This document shows positions 33,039 through 43,544 of a stretch of 64,000 bases of DNA, piece by piece (within the stretch, counting starts at the first letter, position 1; each line of letters begins with the position of its first letter). This DNA comes from Patiria pectinifera (taxonomy: Eukaryota > Echinodermata > Asteroidea > Valvatida > Asterinidae). The stretch spans positions 62,001-126,000 of the forward strand of contig CM057136.1 of the NCBI GenBank assembly GCA_029964075.1, written 5' to 3'. Below the pieces are notes generated by a model. It was not told the origin of the DNA and ran no database searches. It saw only the letters and a program-made list of their open reading frames with translations. The translations under genes were made by a program, and so were the position numbers.

Positions 33039-36000
33039 GTAAGGACGAATATTTAAAAGAGCTGCAAATTTGGCAATATTTATTTCAACCATAAAGAGCA
33101 CCTTGTGTTACGCAAAATTCTTGGAACGAGATATTTTTTTCGTCCGCGCTCTGCTGAAAAATATGAACTAAATGTATTCATTCTTGTAAAAGAGTTAGAA
33201 AATGAAAAACATTATTTTTTAATGAAAAAAAAATAGTTTATTCTATCCGTCCTTTTTATGTATTACGTGCAAAAAATGCTATTCATTCAGGGTATTCTTA
33301 CATATTTTAATTTGTGTTACAATGAACGCACAGAAGAGTTTACCCATGTCTTTCAGGGGAAAACAAAAAATGCCCTCTGACTCCACTTTCACGCATGTAA
33401 GGTATATTACTTGTTCTATTAAATTAGGGGTATATACCATTTGCATTTGTCGTAGTTTTCTTAAAAGGACCGATATGAGGGCTAGTAATTGAAGGCAAAC
33501 ATCGTACTGTTGACTTGTTCAATGTTTTCTGTCCAGTAGTGTTGGAAAAGCACGGAAAAAAATCAACCTCCGAATTTCTCGTGAATTGAACCCATAGGTC
33601 ACACGACATACCTGAATCGTGGGGAAGAAACACACATGTAGCGAGCGTACCGAGCGTGCATGGTCAAAAACATTAAAACAAATAAAAGTTGACTCGCGCC
33701 AATGGACGCATATTTGAAAAAAGGGCCCTTTGCTTGCTTTCTTCTGAATAAAACAATATCAGGTAGAAGGTCCCATACCTAATTTGAGCAAGGAATTTGT
33801 CGTTAAATCGATAGGTACTCTGTAGATTAAATGCAAATACTCCTACGTGCCTTCAGATTTTGATTGCTGTATGTATTTGTCTAAATCGATATCAATTTGC
33901 AAGTGAACCTTTCATAACTTACACCAACAGCCGTCTTACAGCTACCTTCCCCCGCCACCCCTCTTTCTACTACAGTGCTCATATGAGCAACTCCCTCTCC
34001 CCCTCCCAAAGAATTCAACATGTATTATTGTTAAGGTTACATTAATATATTGCCTTGCAGAAAGTCCACATTTCTATATGCACTATGCAGTAGTGGCTAT
34101 TGTTTTTTTACATCATGGGAGTGGTTCGGAATATCTGGATAGCGCGGGGGAGGGGGTAATATAGAAACATGCATACATGTACACCGTACATAATGCTGTA
34201 CTTGAACAAAATTGAATTAATTTTTTATTAATTTTATTATTTTCGATACAGGGAAGTGATATGGCGATTTACAGAGTAAATATGATATTTTTTTGTATCA
34301 AAATACATGTACTTTAAAACAACTAGGCTCTATAGTGACTCAATTCGGCTTCTATTTTGATCGACTGAATTGTCTTGGCCCTACGTGTAGTTATGGTCAG
34401 ATTGAGTACATATTTAGTCGAGCATAGTACCGTTGTGGGTGCTGCTTTGCCCTCCAAAATTGTAATTTCATAATCATGACATTGCATGACATTTTGAGTC
34501 TCTTCCAAACTGTCATCCGTAGTCAACATGGCCACACTTTTGTGTGCGTCCATTGTTGCATGGCAAGCATTTTAAAGGTATTGGTGCTTATAAATTACAG
34601 GGTTTTTTTGGTATACAAACATTGGAATGTTAGTTCAAAAAAATGTCAACTCCCCCACCTAACCAAGTGCGTACAGGATGGGTACAGCACATTGTGATCC
34701 CCACGTTGATTTCCATATGCTTTGACTGATTTTCCTACAACTATTTGACAGGAATATATTAGTCTAAATGTCTAAACATTTTTGGCATAATTTCTGTATT
34801 TTATGTGTAAATGGTTCAATATTTAGAACAAACATTATTGGTCTACACATTCATCCCAGGCAGGTACTTGTATGCATCCATTGTCACCGCCAAAGGGACT
34901 ATATACTTACTGATCTTATTCCAACAATTGGTGGGTTTTCAACCCGAATTGGCAAAACTCAAGTAAATATACATAATTATTGTGATATTATGTAATGCTC
35001 TGCAATTGATTCATGTACTAACTATCAAAAAATACATCAAAACAAAGAAAATGGTACCGATTGAAAGGTGAAAATTACATGGGCTTCTCGCACCAATGGC
35101 GGCCACGTTACATACTGAGCATGTGCTGTTGTTAATTATAATAGCCATGAATTTTAGTCTAAAGATAATACTTGATAGGTTTTTAAAATGGACGTTTGTT
35201 TGACTTAAGTTTATAAGCACTTATGTTTTTACATCGGTTGCCATGGTGATAATGAACACAGTACAGAAGTGCGTTTGGTGCCATGATGACCACTGTTAAA
35301 AGTTTGGAAAAGTCAAACAATTTCATGTCGATCAGTCAAATACACTTCAACTTAAAAAGTTTTCCATGTATAGGGCCAAGTCAAGTCAGAGTGTATTTCA
35401 TTCAATCAAATTGATGATGTTTTCTCTCAGAGTTTTTACTGGAGTGATCCTTGTTTTAAAGTACATGTATTTCAATATAAGCAATACGAGTTATTTGCTC
35501 TCTAAATCACCAGATCTTTTGAAAATTAAAAAAATAAACGTCATTTTGTTCACCACACAAGCAACGTAATTCCAAAAGTAACTTGCAATATATCAAAATG
35601 ATGTACAGTGTACATGTATACATGTATGCGTGTGTCCAGATCACCCTCCCCACCTCACCTCATCTATTGGTTTTATTTAATATTCTTAAAAAAAAAAATA
35701 CGTTACACTGAGTTTTGGTACACGGGTATTCGTTTCAAAATTTTAAAAGTTATTTAATATTTTTTCTTGGTGATCAATACGCTGGTATTTTTGGTAACTG
35801 CTCTCTAATTTAAGCACATCTTGTTGGTCTGATAACATACGAACCAACGTGCCGAATTGTGGTTTCTGGACACAGGGAAAATGCTTCAGCACGCACCAAA
35901 TTAATGAACTTAACACAAGTTTTAAATTTATTGATATAATACAAATTTGATCTCTAAATGCTGCTATTCGGCAACAGCTGCATGAGACGAATTCAACCTG

Positions 36001-38446
36001 AATTGACAAACATTTTTGATTAAGCACTTAAATAGGCAGACTAAACTTTGACATTGAATGAAAAATTACTAAATTGGTTTTACTGAAAGCATGAGAAATC
36101 TTTCTTGGACGAATTTGAATATTAAGATTTGACCGATTTAAAAGGTAAATAATCATTTATAGCAAATAAATGTGTGTAGTCATGTACTTTCATGCACTTT
36201 GAGTCACTTTTATGTGACGTCGTAAACTCGTCCTAGCTACCTATAGTACCGAGCGTATGGTCGAAGTCATTCTGGCTCGAGCAAACGGATAAAGGCCTAT
36301 GCTTTTTTTTTTCAAAGTGATGATTGGGTCTAAACAATAGTTAGTAGAACCTACTGATACGAAATAACAGCATATCATGGGATAATAAGCTTCGTTAAAA
36401 TTGAATGTTCATAACAAAGGATATGCTATCTCGGGGTAAGGGGTTAAAATCTTAAAGACTGCGAAACAAATAAGATTTTTGGACGCCATTCAATTTCTAA
36501 GAAATGCCGTGCACCATTAACCAGGAGCCCGACACAAAGACGGGCCGCTACCGCTGGTTGATTCAAGCCGTGGACCCGTGTGAGTGCACGGAGATCGGAA
36601 TGGGTGGCCTCAACACCTTCGTACCGTACAGACCCTACGAGGTGACGTACTATGACACCTTTCTGATCAGCAGTGATCCTGTGGAGATACAGCAATGGCT
36701 GAAGTGCCCTGGTGAGTACACTAGCGGACCCAACCCCCCGAGGAAGGGGAGGGGGCTACTAGGCTCAACCATGGCCCCCTCCCCCGAAGTTTCATCAACA
36801 AGAGAAAGAGTGAAGAGGTCTGTTCCAGATCGCTGTTGAAGTGTACTCATTCCTTTGCCATACACGGACTTGTGTAAGAAAAAAAATCAAAAGCAACATC
36901 AAAGGATAATATAACCATTTTAGTACTAATCAAGAGAGTAGATGTGTTTGAATTTCGGTGCAAATTTTAACGTTTCGTTTTTAAATTAATTTCCATTTAA
37001 TTAATTTTGAAAGCTTGCTCCATCGAAGAGCCGCTTGGGATGGAGGATAAACGCATCCCTGATGATCGCATAACAGCCTCGTCTGTGTATCATGGAGAAC
37101 AAGCTACTCACGGACCAGCTAGGGCGCGGCTTTATACTGAAGGTAAGCTTTCTGCTCATGAACGAAGTGATATTTTCGTGTTCCACTCTGGAAAATATAA
37201 ACTTAATATAAACTCTAACTTAAAAGGACACTACATCCTTTAATGCACCCAATTGGGCTGCAAAATGTGTTTTAAACGAAATAATGTTAATTGAAAAGAG
37301 CATTTAAAAGTATGATATAAACCTCCACACAACCATCATTTAAAAGCTTTCTTTTTGTGTGTGTTATTCTTCCTGGAACGAATGTCGGGGGTGAACATGT
37401 GACTCTCAAAAATCGAGCTGTTGGGTGCTAGTCGTACTTTCCTGCCGCATGTGTTCCACCAGTCCATCGAATTCTGCGGACATGCGAGAAACAAAATGTT
37501 TGGAGATTTTTGAACTGCTTGGTGGCAGAAAAACACACCGGTTTAGAATTTAACACACACAAAAAAACGCGTCAGTTTGATCATGCGCACATTACCTTAA
37601 ACTTGATGCAAAAAAATTGAAAAGACCATGGTGTTGCTGCCACCCTGCAACAAAAGGGTAGACTGGTTTTGCCGAATACGTTTCGTACACACTCGGAATG
37701 ATCGCGATAGATCGAGTATATCCGGGCGAAACATGGTTCTTATTTAACAACAAAATACCTGTCATGCTTGTCATCAGTTCTGAACATTTTGAGTTCATAA
37801 ATTCTTTGCTGCGTCGAGATATCTTCATTGCGACGATAATACCTGACCAACGATCTTTTTTTGAGGCGTCATGATCGCCTAAGAACCAGGCAAAAAAAGA
37901 CAAGGAGCTCGCGTGTCTACTTTGTAATTATGCTAACTAGTTATTACGATATTCCGATAAGTCTCTTTGATTCATCTCAATCATTTACAGGATACGCTGA
38001 AGCCTGGTGTAATGACAACTCTGATGACAGTCCATGGATACAGGTTGACTTCGTTGGCTCAGTCACCATCACTGGCTTGATCACCCAGGGGCGCGGAAAT
38101 TACGACCAATGGGTCACGGAGTACCAATTGACGTACAGCGACGATGGTCAGTCCTGGTATAACGTGACCGGTGCTGATGGCATACCAATAAAGGTAGGGT
38201 TATTCAATACGGAGAAAAGTTGTATGGTAACTATTGTTGAGCTATTATTATCAATGCTAACCAATGGCATTTAATTGCGAACACTTCTTATGTTATTTTT
38301 GTTTACAATTCCCCGGTAACAAGGGCTCTAACAGCCTGGTAACCACTCGTTTCCCGTTTGCCTTGTGCACCAGAATCCTGCGCATTCACCCCACTGAATG
38401 GAACGTACATTGCAGCATGAGGTTTGAAGTGATTGGCTGCTATTAG
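32954..38446 (+). CDS. Secreted discoidin protein gene 2, five exons
   Basis: Exons 32954-33038, 36502-36711, 37014-37142, 37991-38193 and 38309-38446 join in one frame (phases 1,1,1,0) to 254 codons plus TAG. Domain order: signal peptide (residues 1 to about 24, MKGLTGGMYLFWMIFTCVSL); an unfamiliar 70-residue module with four cysteines (about 29-98); a complete F5/8C domain to the C-terminus. The F5/8C exons match discoidin gene 1 in length and phase, so the two are paralogues. A secreted carbohydrate- or membrane-binding adhesion protein is the natural inference. The ATG at 32954 is preferred over the in-frame Met 18 codons upstream because it starts the hydrophobic core directly. An AATAAA lies at about 38624. 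The expected AG acceptor of the last exon is AA (see the last exon entry), so the gene may be splicing-impaired or use a nearby acceptor. Confidence 0.75.
33220..36490. other. First intron of discoidin gene 2
   Basis: A+T-rich with no exon seen. Around 35940-36040 the sequence TGCTATTCGGCAACAGC...CACTTAAATAGG resembles 31545-31600, which suggests that the same old duplication that copied the first exon reached this far before later insertions separated the pieces. The short open frames carry no domain. Confidence 0.4.
36502..36711 (+). CDS. Discoidin gene 2, unknown 70-codon module
   Basis: 210 bp, symmetric phase 1-1, acceptor TTTCTAAG|AA, donor CCTG|GTGAGT. Contains RYRWLIQAVDPCECTEIGMG, then PYEVTYYDTFLIS and ends QQWLKCP. 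Codons are much richer in G+C than the flanking introns and the frame is fully open, consistent with real coding. I do not recognise the domain. The ATG near its start is internal if the upstream signal-peptide exon is used. Confidence 0.65.
37014..37142 (+). CDS. Discoidin gene 2, F5/8C exon a
   Basis: Acceptor GAAAG|CTTGCTCC, donor GAAG|GTAAGC; 43 codons, phase 1-1. Reads CSIEEPLGMEDKRIPDDRIT then ASSVYHG. Confidence 0.82.
37991..38193 (+). CDS. Discoidin gene 2, F5/8C exon b
   Basis: Acceptor TTTACAG|GATACGC, donor AAAG|GTAGGG; 203 bp as in gene 1. Reads SPWIQVDFVGSVTITGL and WVTEYQLTYSDDGQSW. Confidence 0.85.
38309..38446 (+). CDS. Discoidin gene 2, last exon with damaged acceptor
   Basis: 46 codons from FPGNKGSNSLVTT to MRFEVIGCY and TAG, the same length as 7604-7741. 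In gene 1 the exon follows CAG; here the same position reads CAA (38306-38308). The next AG downstream (38322-38323, GGTAACAAG|GGC) is in frame and would only delete the five residues FPGNK. Coding is otherwise intact. Confidence 0.75.
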   Translation, partial: FPGNKGSNSLVTTRFPFALCTRILRIHPTEWNVHCSMRFEVIGCY

Positions 38447-38449
38447 TCA

Positions 38450-39960
38450 GACTAATACATTGTCGTGCGAATTGCGTTTGGAACAAAACACCCAAAAAAA
38501 GTTTCTGCTCGTAAATAGTGGATCTAAACTAGATTTATATTACCATTTCGTGAATGTTCTTGATACGTATACGATGGATGTTGGAAAATGTATTTAGATG
38601 TTGGTAGAGGTAACTATTAAGTGAATAAACAAAACTGAATTATTAAACAATATCATGCAAGTTCATTACAATTCCCACAAAAATAAGGACAATAATTACA
38701 AGCAACGTTAGTTTATCACCATGAAGGAGTAGGCTTCGAAAACGCAATTAATCGGATACAAGTTATATGATTTGTCAGAGTTGTATAGTAGAATTAATTA
38801 AGTGTGGGGTCATTTCACGTTGCTTGTCGTTTTCACAGCTATATATTACTATAAAGAGGAGTGGGTGTGTGCATGTTTATGGTGTAAATCGATGACACAC
38901 ATATGAAGCATCATCGAATAATTGAGGACAGTAGTTGCAAATCGAGGACGACCTCGATTTGAAAAAAACGTGTACAAAATAAACGGGAGCTGTTGCTTTT
39001 ATATACAAAAGATTGATGATGACTAACAATAGAAAACCATCGAATTACACCATTAAGACACCAGTGTGTGTACATATGGGAAGCCTTCCTAAAAAGTTAG
39101 TACAAACAAAAGAGGGCCAATAAGGGGGCCCTGATTGCAGGCAAATACACTCTTTTGTGCGTAAGTTGTACACGAGTGCTTTGAGTTCGACCGTAACGCG
39201 GTCGACAGTCTGCGTACCGGGTAAGCCGAAGCCTTGTATTAAATAATAATGAATATTTAAGTTGTTTTTACACTGACACTGTTTATGTTGATAGATGGCC
39301 AAAGCATTATTATTATAATACAGTGAGATTGCAAAATTACGTTCGTCAATAGTGCATAAGAAAACTGAGCAGCAGAGGATATATAATGGTTAAGCTCATG
39401 CGGATGAAACATGATTCATAAATTGTTATTAGAGACGCGCACGTGTTGTTGTCCACGTGTGTAGTGAGCTATGCGTAATGGAACGGTCTAGTGAGGACAA
39501 CACCTCCTTTGTATATTATACAATAATTAATGTTTATGGTAAGAATAATTCCATGACGTGACAGTTGGACTGTTCCATTCCACAAGGCGAAGTGCGAGTG
39601 GATTGGAACATTCCATTTGTCACCGAATGCAATTATTCTTTCCATTGAACGAATATGGATCATTCATTAATGTTTTATACAACGCTTGAATAAATCCTCG
39701 TCATCTCACTGGTAACTGGTAAACTGGTACTATGAATGTACAGCATCAGAGCAATCAGAGCTGTGTTATATTTAGCGCAACCAGTAGCATGACCAGGCAA
39801 TATTACTGCAATGGAACCTCTATTTTGCGGTGTGTGACGAATAATTGGGACATACGTGATCAACGATCCACCAATAAGATAACGGGGATTTATTACGGCC
39901 TTGCATAAACTGATTACGTCGTTGGTTGCAATAAAGCACAGTTTATCGAAAACGTTTGGA
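38450..39960. other. Non-coding stretch after discoidin gene 2
   Basis: 3' UTR and spacer. At about 39538-39645 there is an imperfect hairpin (AAGAATAATTCCATGACGTGAC facing GTCACCGAATGCAATTATTCTT), a dispersed-repeat type. No gene seen. Confidence 0.4.
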
Positions 39961-39982
39961 ACTCCGAGCCAACTTGAGTCCA

Positions 39983-40068
39983 ATGGGTTTGTCTCTTTGT
40001 CAGCTATTGCATTCTCAAGCTACTTGGTGTTTCGCTCTTTTTGTTGTCTGCGTGGTCCAAGACTGGGT
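39983..40068 (+). pseudogene. Decayed copy of the signal-peptide part of the PAN gene
   Basis: ATG at 39983 starts MGLSLCQLLHSQATWCFALF then VVCVVQDW, aligning in DNA and protein with the start of the exon at 43062 (..FCQLWHDHVIWRF.., ..ACVVQSG). The PAN part does not follow. It looks like an old partial duplicate about 3 kb upstream of the intact exon. Confidence 0.6.
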
Positions 40069-40359
40069 TGAAATCTGGGGAGTGTTGAAAGCAATTGAAG
40101 ACCAGGAAATCAACAACGCTTCTGTGTCTGTATCTGTATGGGTACGTTGCAGAAACCTATTCAGGCATTAATGCAACGGACAGAGAGGGTGTGCGCTGGG
40201 ATGTTACAATGAGTGAGGTCCGTGGCCGAGGAGGGTTTTAAACCTGTAGACGAGTCGGCTTGAACAAGGTTTTCCTCAAGATGGTTCCAGTCTATAATTG
40301 ATGTGCTTACATCAAGATCTATAGAGACATAATTTCCGGCTGCTTCAATATTGTCAAAA

Positions 40360-41215
40360 TACACAAGGACAGCGAGAAAATCATGAGAAAGAAGGGAGTA
40401 AGACAGGGAGACAAAGATCACCAAAGCTATTTACAGCGTGCTTAGAGGGAATACTTTAAACACTAAATTAGTGAAATAAAGGAGTCAGCATAAAAAATTT
40501 GAGCCATCTCAGATCTGCAGATGGCATAGTCATTATAGCCCACAACCTCAACGATCTTGAGACTATGCTGCAAGAAATGGCCGCAGCAAGCAGGTTTGCT
40601 GGACTCAAAATGAATGTGAAAAAGACAAAGGTCACGGCAGGACCAGCAACAAGTCCAAAGCAAGTGATAATTAATGGCATATAAATAGAACAGGTTGACG
40701 AATACATTTACCTAGGCTGGCAGTTCTCCTTTCAAGACTAAAACCAAGACAACAAAACACGAAGAAGAATCAAAGCTGGAGGGTCAGCCTATGGAAGATA
40801 TAGCATTATCTTGAAAGGCAACCTCCCAATGTGCCCCAAAAAGAAAAGTGTATAACCAGTGCATCCTCCCTGCGATCATACGGAGCTAAAAGCTGGACAT
40901 CAAAAATGGACAGAAAACGAGCAGCAGCTCAACACAACATGGAAAGAAGTATACTAAAGATCACGCACAATTGGACAGAAAAACAAACAAATAAAGGGAA
41001 TAGACACAAATTTATGACATCTTAGAACAGTAAAGTACAGAAAACGGAACTGGGCATGCCTGGACACCACGAAATAGACGAACGAAATAGAGGGCGCCAT
41101 AGAGGAAAGCAATTGGTACCATAGAGGAAAGCAATTGGTACCATTAAGCACAAAAAGAGACATTTGGAGACATCCTGCTAAGGCCTTCATCCTGCAGTGG
41201 ATCGACGATGGCTAA
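40360..41215 (+). mobile_element. RTE-class LINE reverse-transcriptase remnant
   Basis: Translation shows the 3' half of an RTE-type reverse transcriptase: a KEGVRQG-like start, then HLRSADGIVIIAHNLNDLE (the catalytic F/YADD box altered to SADG), GLKMNVKKTKV, YIYLGWQFSFQD, RRIKAGGSAYGRYSI and ILKGNLPM, with several stops and frameshifts. It is a 5'-truncated dead copy, the usual state of LINE insertions. Confidence 0.75.
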
Positions 41216-41219
41216 AAAA

Positions 41220-41780
41220 GTAAGTAAACTAAGTTTTGAAGTGAACCACGACGTCTGAAAAGTTGAACCCAACGTTTGAAAGTTGAACCACGACGTTTGT
41301 CTGTCCGTTATAGAGCACCATACAGAGGTGTCTTCAATTTCCTGAAAACTCTCTGATATAGAATGATTTGAATGTTATAAGTATTATTCATTATCTCGGC
41401 GGACGGATTGTTGGCCAATTTAATGGGTTGCGACCTTCGGGGAAGTGCGTGACAGCGCCCCCTAGAGTCAGATGCCGTCCGGCTTTCTTTCTTCGAGTTC
41501 AAGTTGCTGATAGTTTTTTTAATACAAAAACGCCACTCTTCTCAATTGACTAATCGCCGTTTGTGATTTAGCCACGCCCCTTAGACAACCCTATGGGGAA
41601 CTTTGTACGCTAAGTTCCGCGTACATTTTTATATCATGTAATTGGATAAGTTGATAAAAAGGCTTTTCAAAATTTCCTCCCTAACATTTCCAAGTTTAAC
41701 GCGATTGCGGATATTAACTGCGCATGCAGGGAAGTCTCGTTGCAACTATAGCCAATGCGCATTTCTTTATAAAAATAACT
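41220..41780. other. Non-coding stretch
   Basis: Contains a short direct repeat of GAACCACGACGT/GAAAGTTGAACC units at 41240-41300 and no supported gene. Confidence 0.35.
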
Positions 41781-41785
41781 TTTAA

Positions 41786-41887
41786 ATGAGCTTGGTCTCG
41801 GTATCTTTTCTTTTCTTGACTGCAACAGTGTTTTGTTTGCCAAATTACGTTCGTGGTTTGGAAAGTGAGCAACAGAGGAATGACTAA
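41786..41887 (+). CDS. Possible signal-peptide exon or small secreted ORF
   Basis: ATG at 41786 reads MSLVSVSFLFLTATVFCLPN and continues to a TAA at 41885 (33 residues). The hydrophobic core followed by a polar stretch looks like a signal peptide. A donor GAAA|GTGAGC at 41864/41865 would end it in phase 1, like the other signal-peptide exons in this window. No downstream partner exon was identified, so it may be a relic. Confidence 0.25.
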   Translation: MSLVSVSFLFLTATVFCLPNYVRGLESEQQRND

Positions 41888-41899
41888 GGGCAGACGCAA

Positions 41900-43055
41900 A
41901 AACACTGCTCCACGACCTCTTTCTTTTGCTCGGTACCAAATATCGACACAATGGTTTCTAGTAGCATAACTAGACGTGCGTCAATCGCAGCGAAGGCCAA
42001 AACCAATAGGGATATCCCTTCTAGAAAAAAACGTGAGGAGTTCAGACCGGTTTCAGCCGAGAAAAATGCTTATTCAATTATGTAATTCAGTGGGATGAAA
42101 GTGAACCAGTTATACTGCCAGCTAATGCAATGAAATGTGAAATTTTCTGCATTCAAACTGCCAGTCCAGCTCCGATGAAGGCCTAGTAGGGCTGAAAACT
42201 CAGCTACAATATTCCCGGTGAGCACTGCTTGAACTTATTTTCATCATATATACTGTTCTGTTTTTCCCGTGTCCAAGGTTGGAAGTTGTCCTATGTAATT
42301 CAAGTTATACCTTGTGGTTTCCCGTGATATTTCCCGTGCTTCGAAATCAGGAATAAAATAAGGAAAGAAAGAAATGGTAATCCCTAGTGCACCCAGACAT
42401 GTGCGTGTTGTGTCCACATTACGTACGATAAAAAAAGGAGGGATCATATGTGATCTGCATGTATATGTTCATGGGCATACATGTCTTTAGAGTAACAATA
42501 ATCACATAAATAATAAGATGAAAAGAGGTATTAGATGTATATAGCTGCATAACTTAATAACTAGTGCACTAATTATGGCCTTATATGTGACTGATAACGC
42601 TTAAACGTTACTGAGTGTGTAAAACTGCCCCTAACACTGAATACATATACATGTATTTATAATTATACACATGTACTCAAAATGGATAATCAAAACAGTT
42701 TCAAAATGACTGTAGAAAAGTCCCCATAAAACCATCCAAAATATACATACTATTTTAAATCACGCACATGAAAGATGTTGGATGATTTAGGGATAACTTG
42801 GAATGGAATTCTAGTCAACCTGGTTTGTTTGGATTGGAAAACACTGGCACGGAAGCGTGGACAAAATGTGATTGGAAACTAAGGATATGATTGAGGGCGC
42901 CCTATGCGCTGACCGGTAGTAAGCATAGACATATAACAAAACCTAGTATAGACACAGCATTATCTGCTTTTACAGTTATCGTGCGTGGATGCCATATATA
43001 CAGCACAGTTCAGAAGTTCATGTCAGCATATACCACTATGCTATTATACTGGAGA
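41900..43055. other. Non-coding stretch
   Basis: A 44-codon frame starting with ATG at about 41951 (basic, no domain) is the only notable open frame. At 42174-42200 CCGATGAAGGCCTAGTAGGGC looks like the 3' end of a LINE. No supported gene. Confidence 0.3.
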
Positions 43056-43061
43056 GTCGCA

Positions 43062-43398
43062 ATGAATCTTGCAGTTAAATTTTGTCAGCTATGGCATGAC
43101 CATGTTATTTGGCGTTTTACTCTGTTGACCGCTTGCGTGGTCCAAAGCGGGGCAGCCTTTAATCCCCCTACCATGACATCTTCAGATTTCACGGTTGTTT
43201 CACAGTACAACAGCACCGTACAATTTCGAGTGATTCGGTCAAGCCAACGCGGATCGCATCTTAGATGTGCTGCAGCCTGCCTGAAGGAAGTACACTGCCG
43301 ATACTTCAGTTATAACAAAACTACAAGACAGTGTGAATTTTGCGATGACTCAATCGTTTCAACCAACGTAGGGAAGTTGAAATACTACAGGAGAAGTG
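43062..43398 (+). CDS. Secreted PAN/apple-domain protein, first exon
   Basis: ATG at 43062 gives MNLAVKFCQLWHDHVIWRFT with a hydrophobic run to about residue 28 (LLTACVVQSGAA), a plausible signal peptide, followed by a PAN/apple domain: FTVVSQYNSTVQFRV, then LRCAAACLKEVHCRYFSYN and RQCEFCDD, ending KLKYYRR. The CAAAC...C.YFSY...C.FC spacing is typical of PAN_1 domains, which bind protein or carbohydrate outside the cell. The exon ends at AGTG|GTGAGA in phase 1, so more exons should follow; none is found before 48 kb. Upstream in-frame Met codons exist, but the conserved start in the decayed copy at 39983 supports 43062. Confidence 0.72.
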
Positions 43399-43544
43399 GT
43401 GAGACTTTTAACTCTCTTTTACCCAGTCAGCTAAAAACAGCTCTTGTTTTTGTTAATAGTTTGTAGTTCTCAATTTCAATTGGGACGGCTTTCGTTTTCG
43501 TTCAGATTTTGCTCGTTTTAGCTGTAACTATAGTTTTAGGCCTC

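Noticed and set aside
36504-36506. ATG in the 70-codon module as the true start of discoidin gene 2
   Set aside because: It would leave no signal peptide, and the exon has a good acceptor in phase with the signal-peptide exon at 33038.
42891-43061. Upstream Met extension of the PAN protein
   Set aside because: Adds a polar leader before the signal peptide and is not supported by the decayed copy at 39983.
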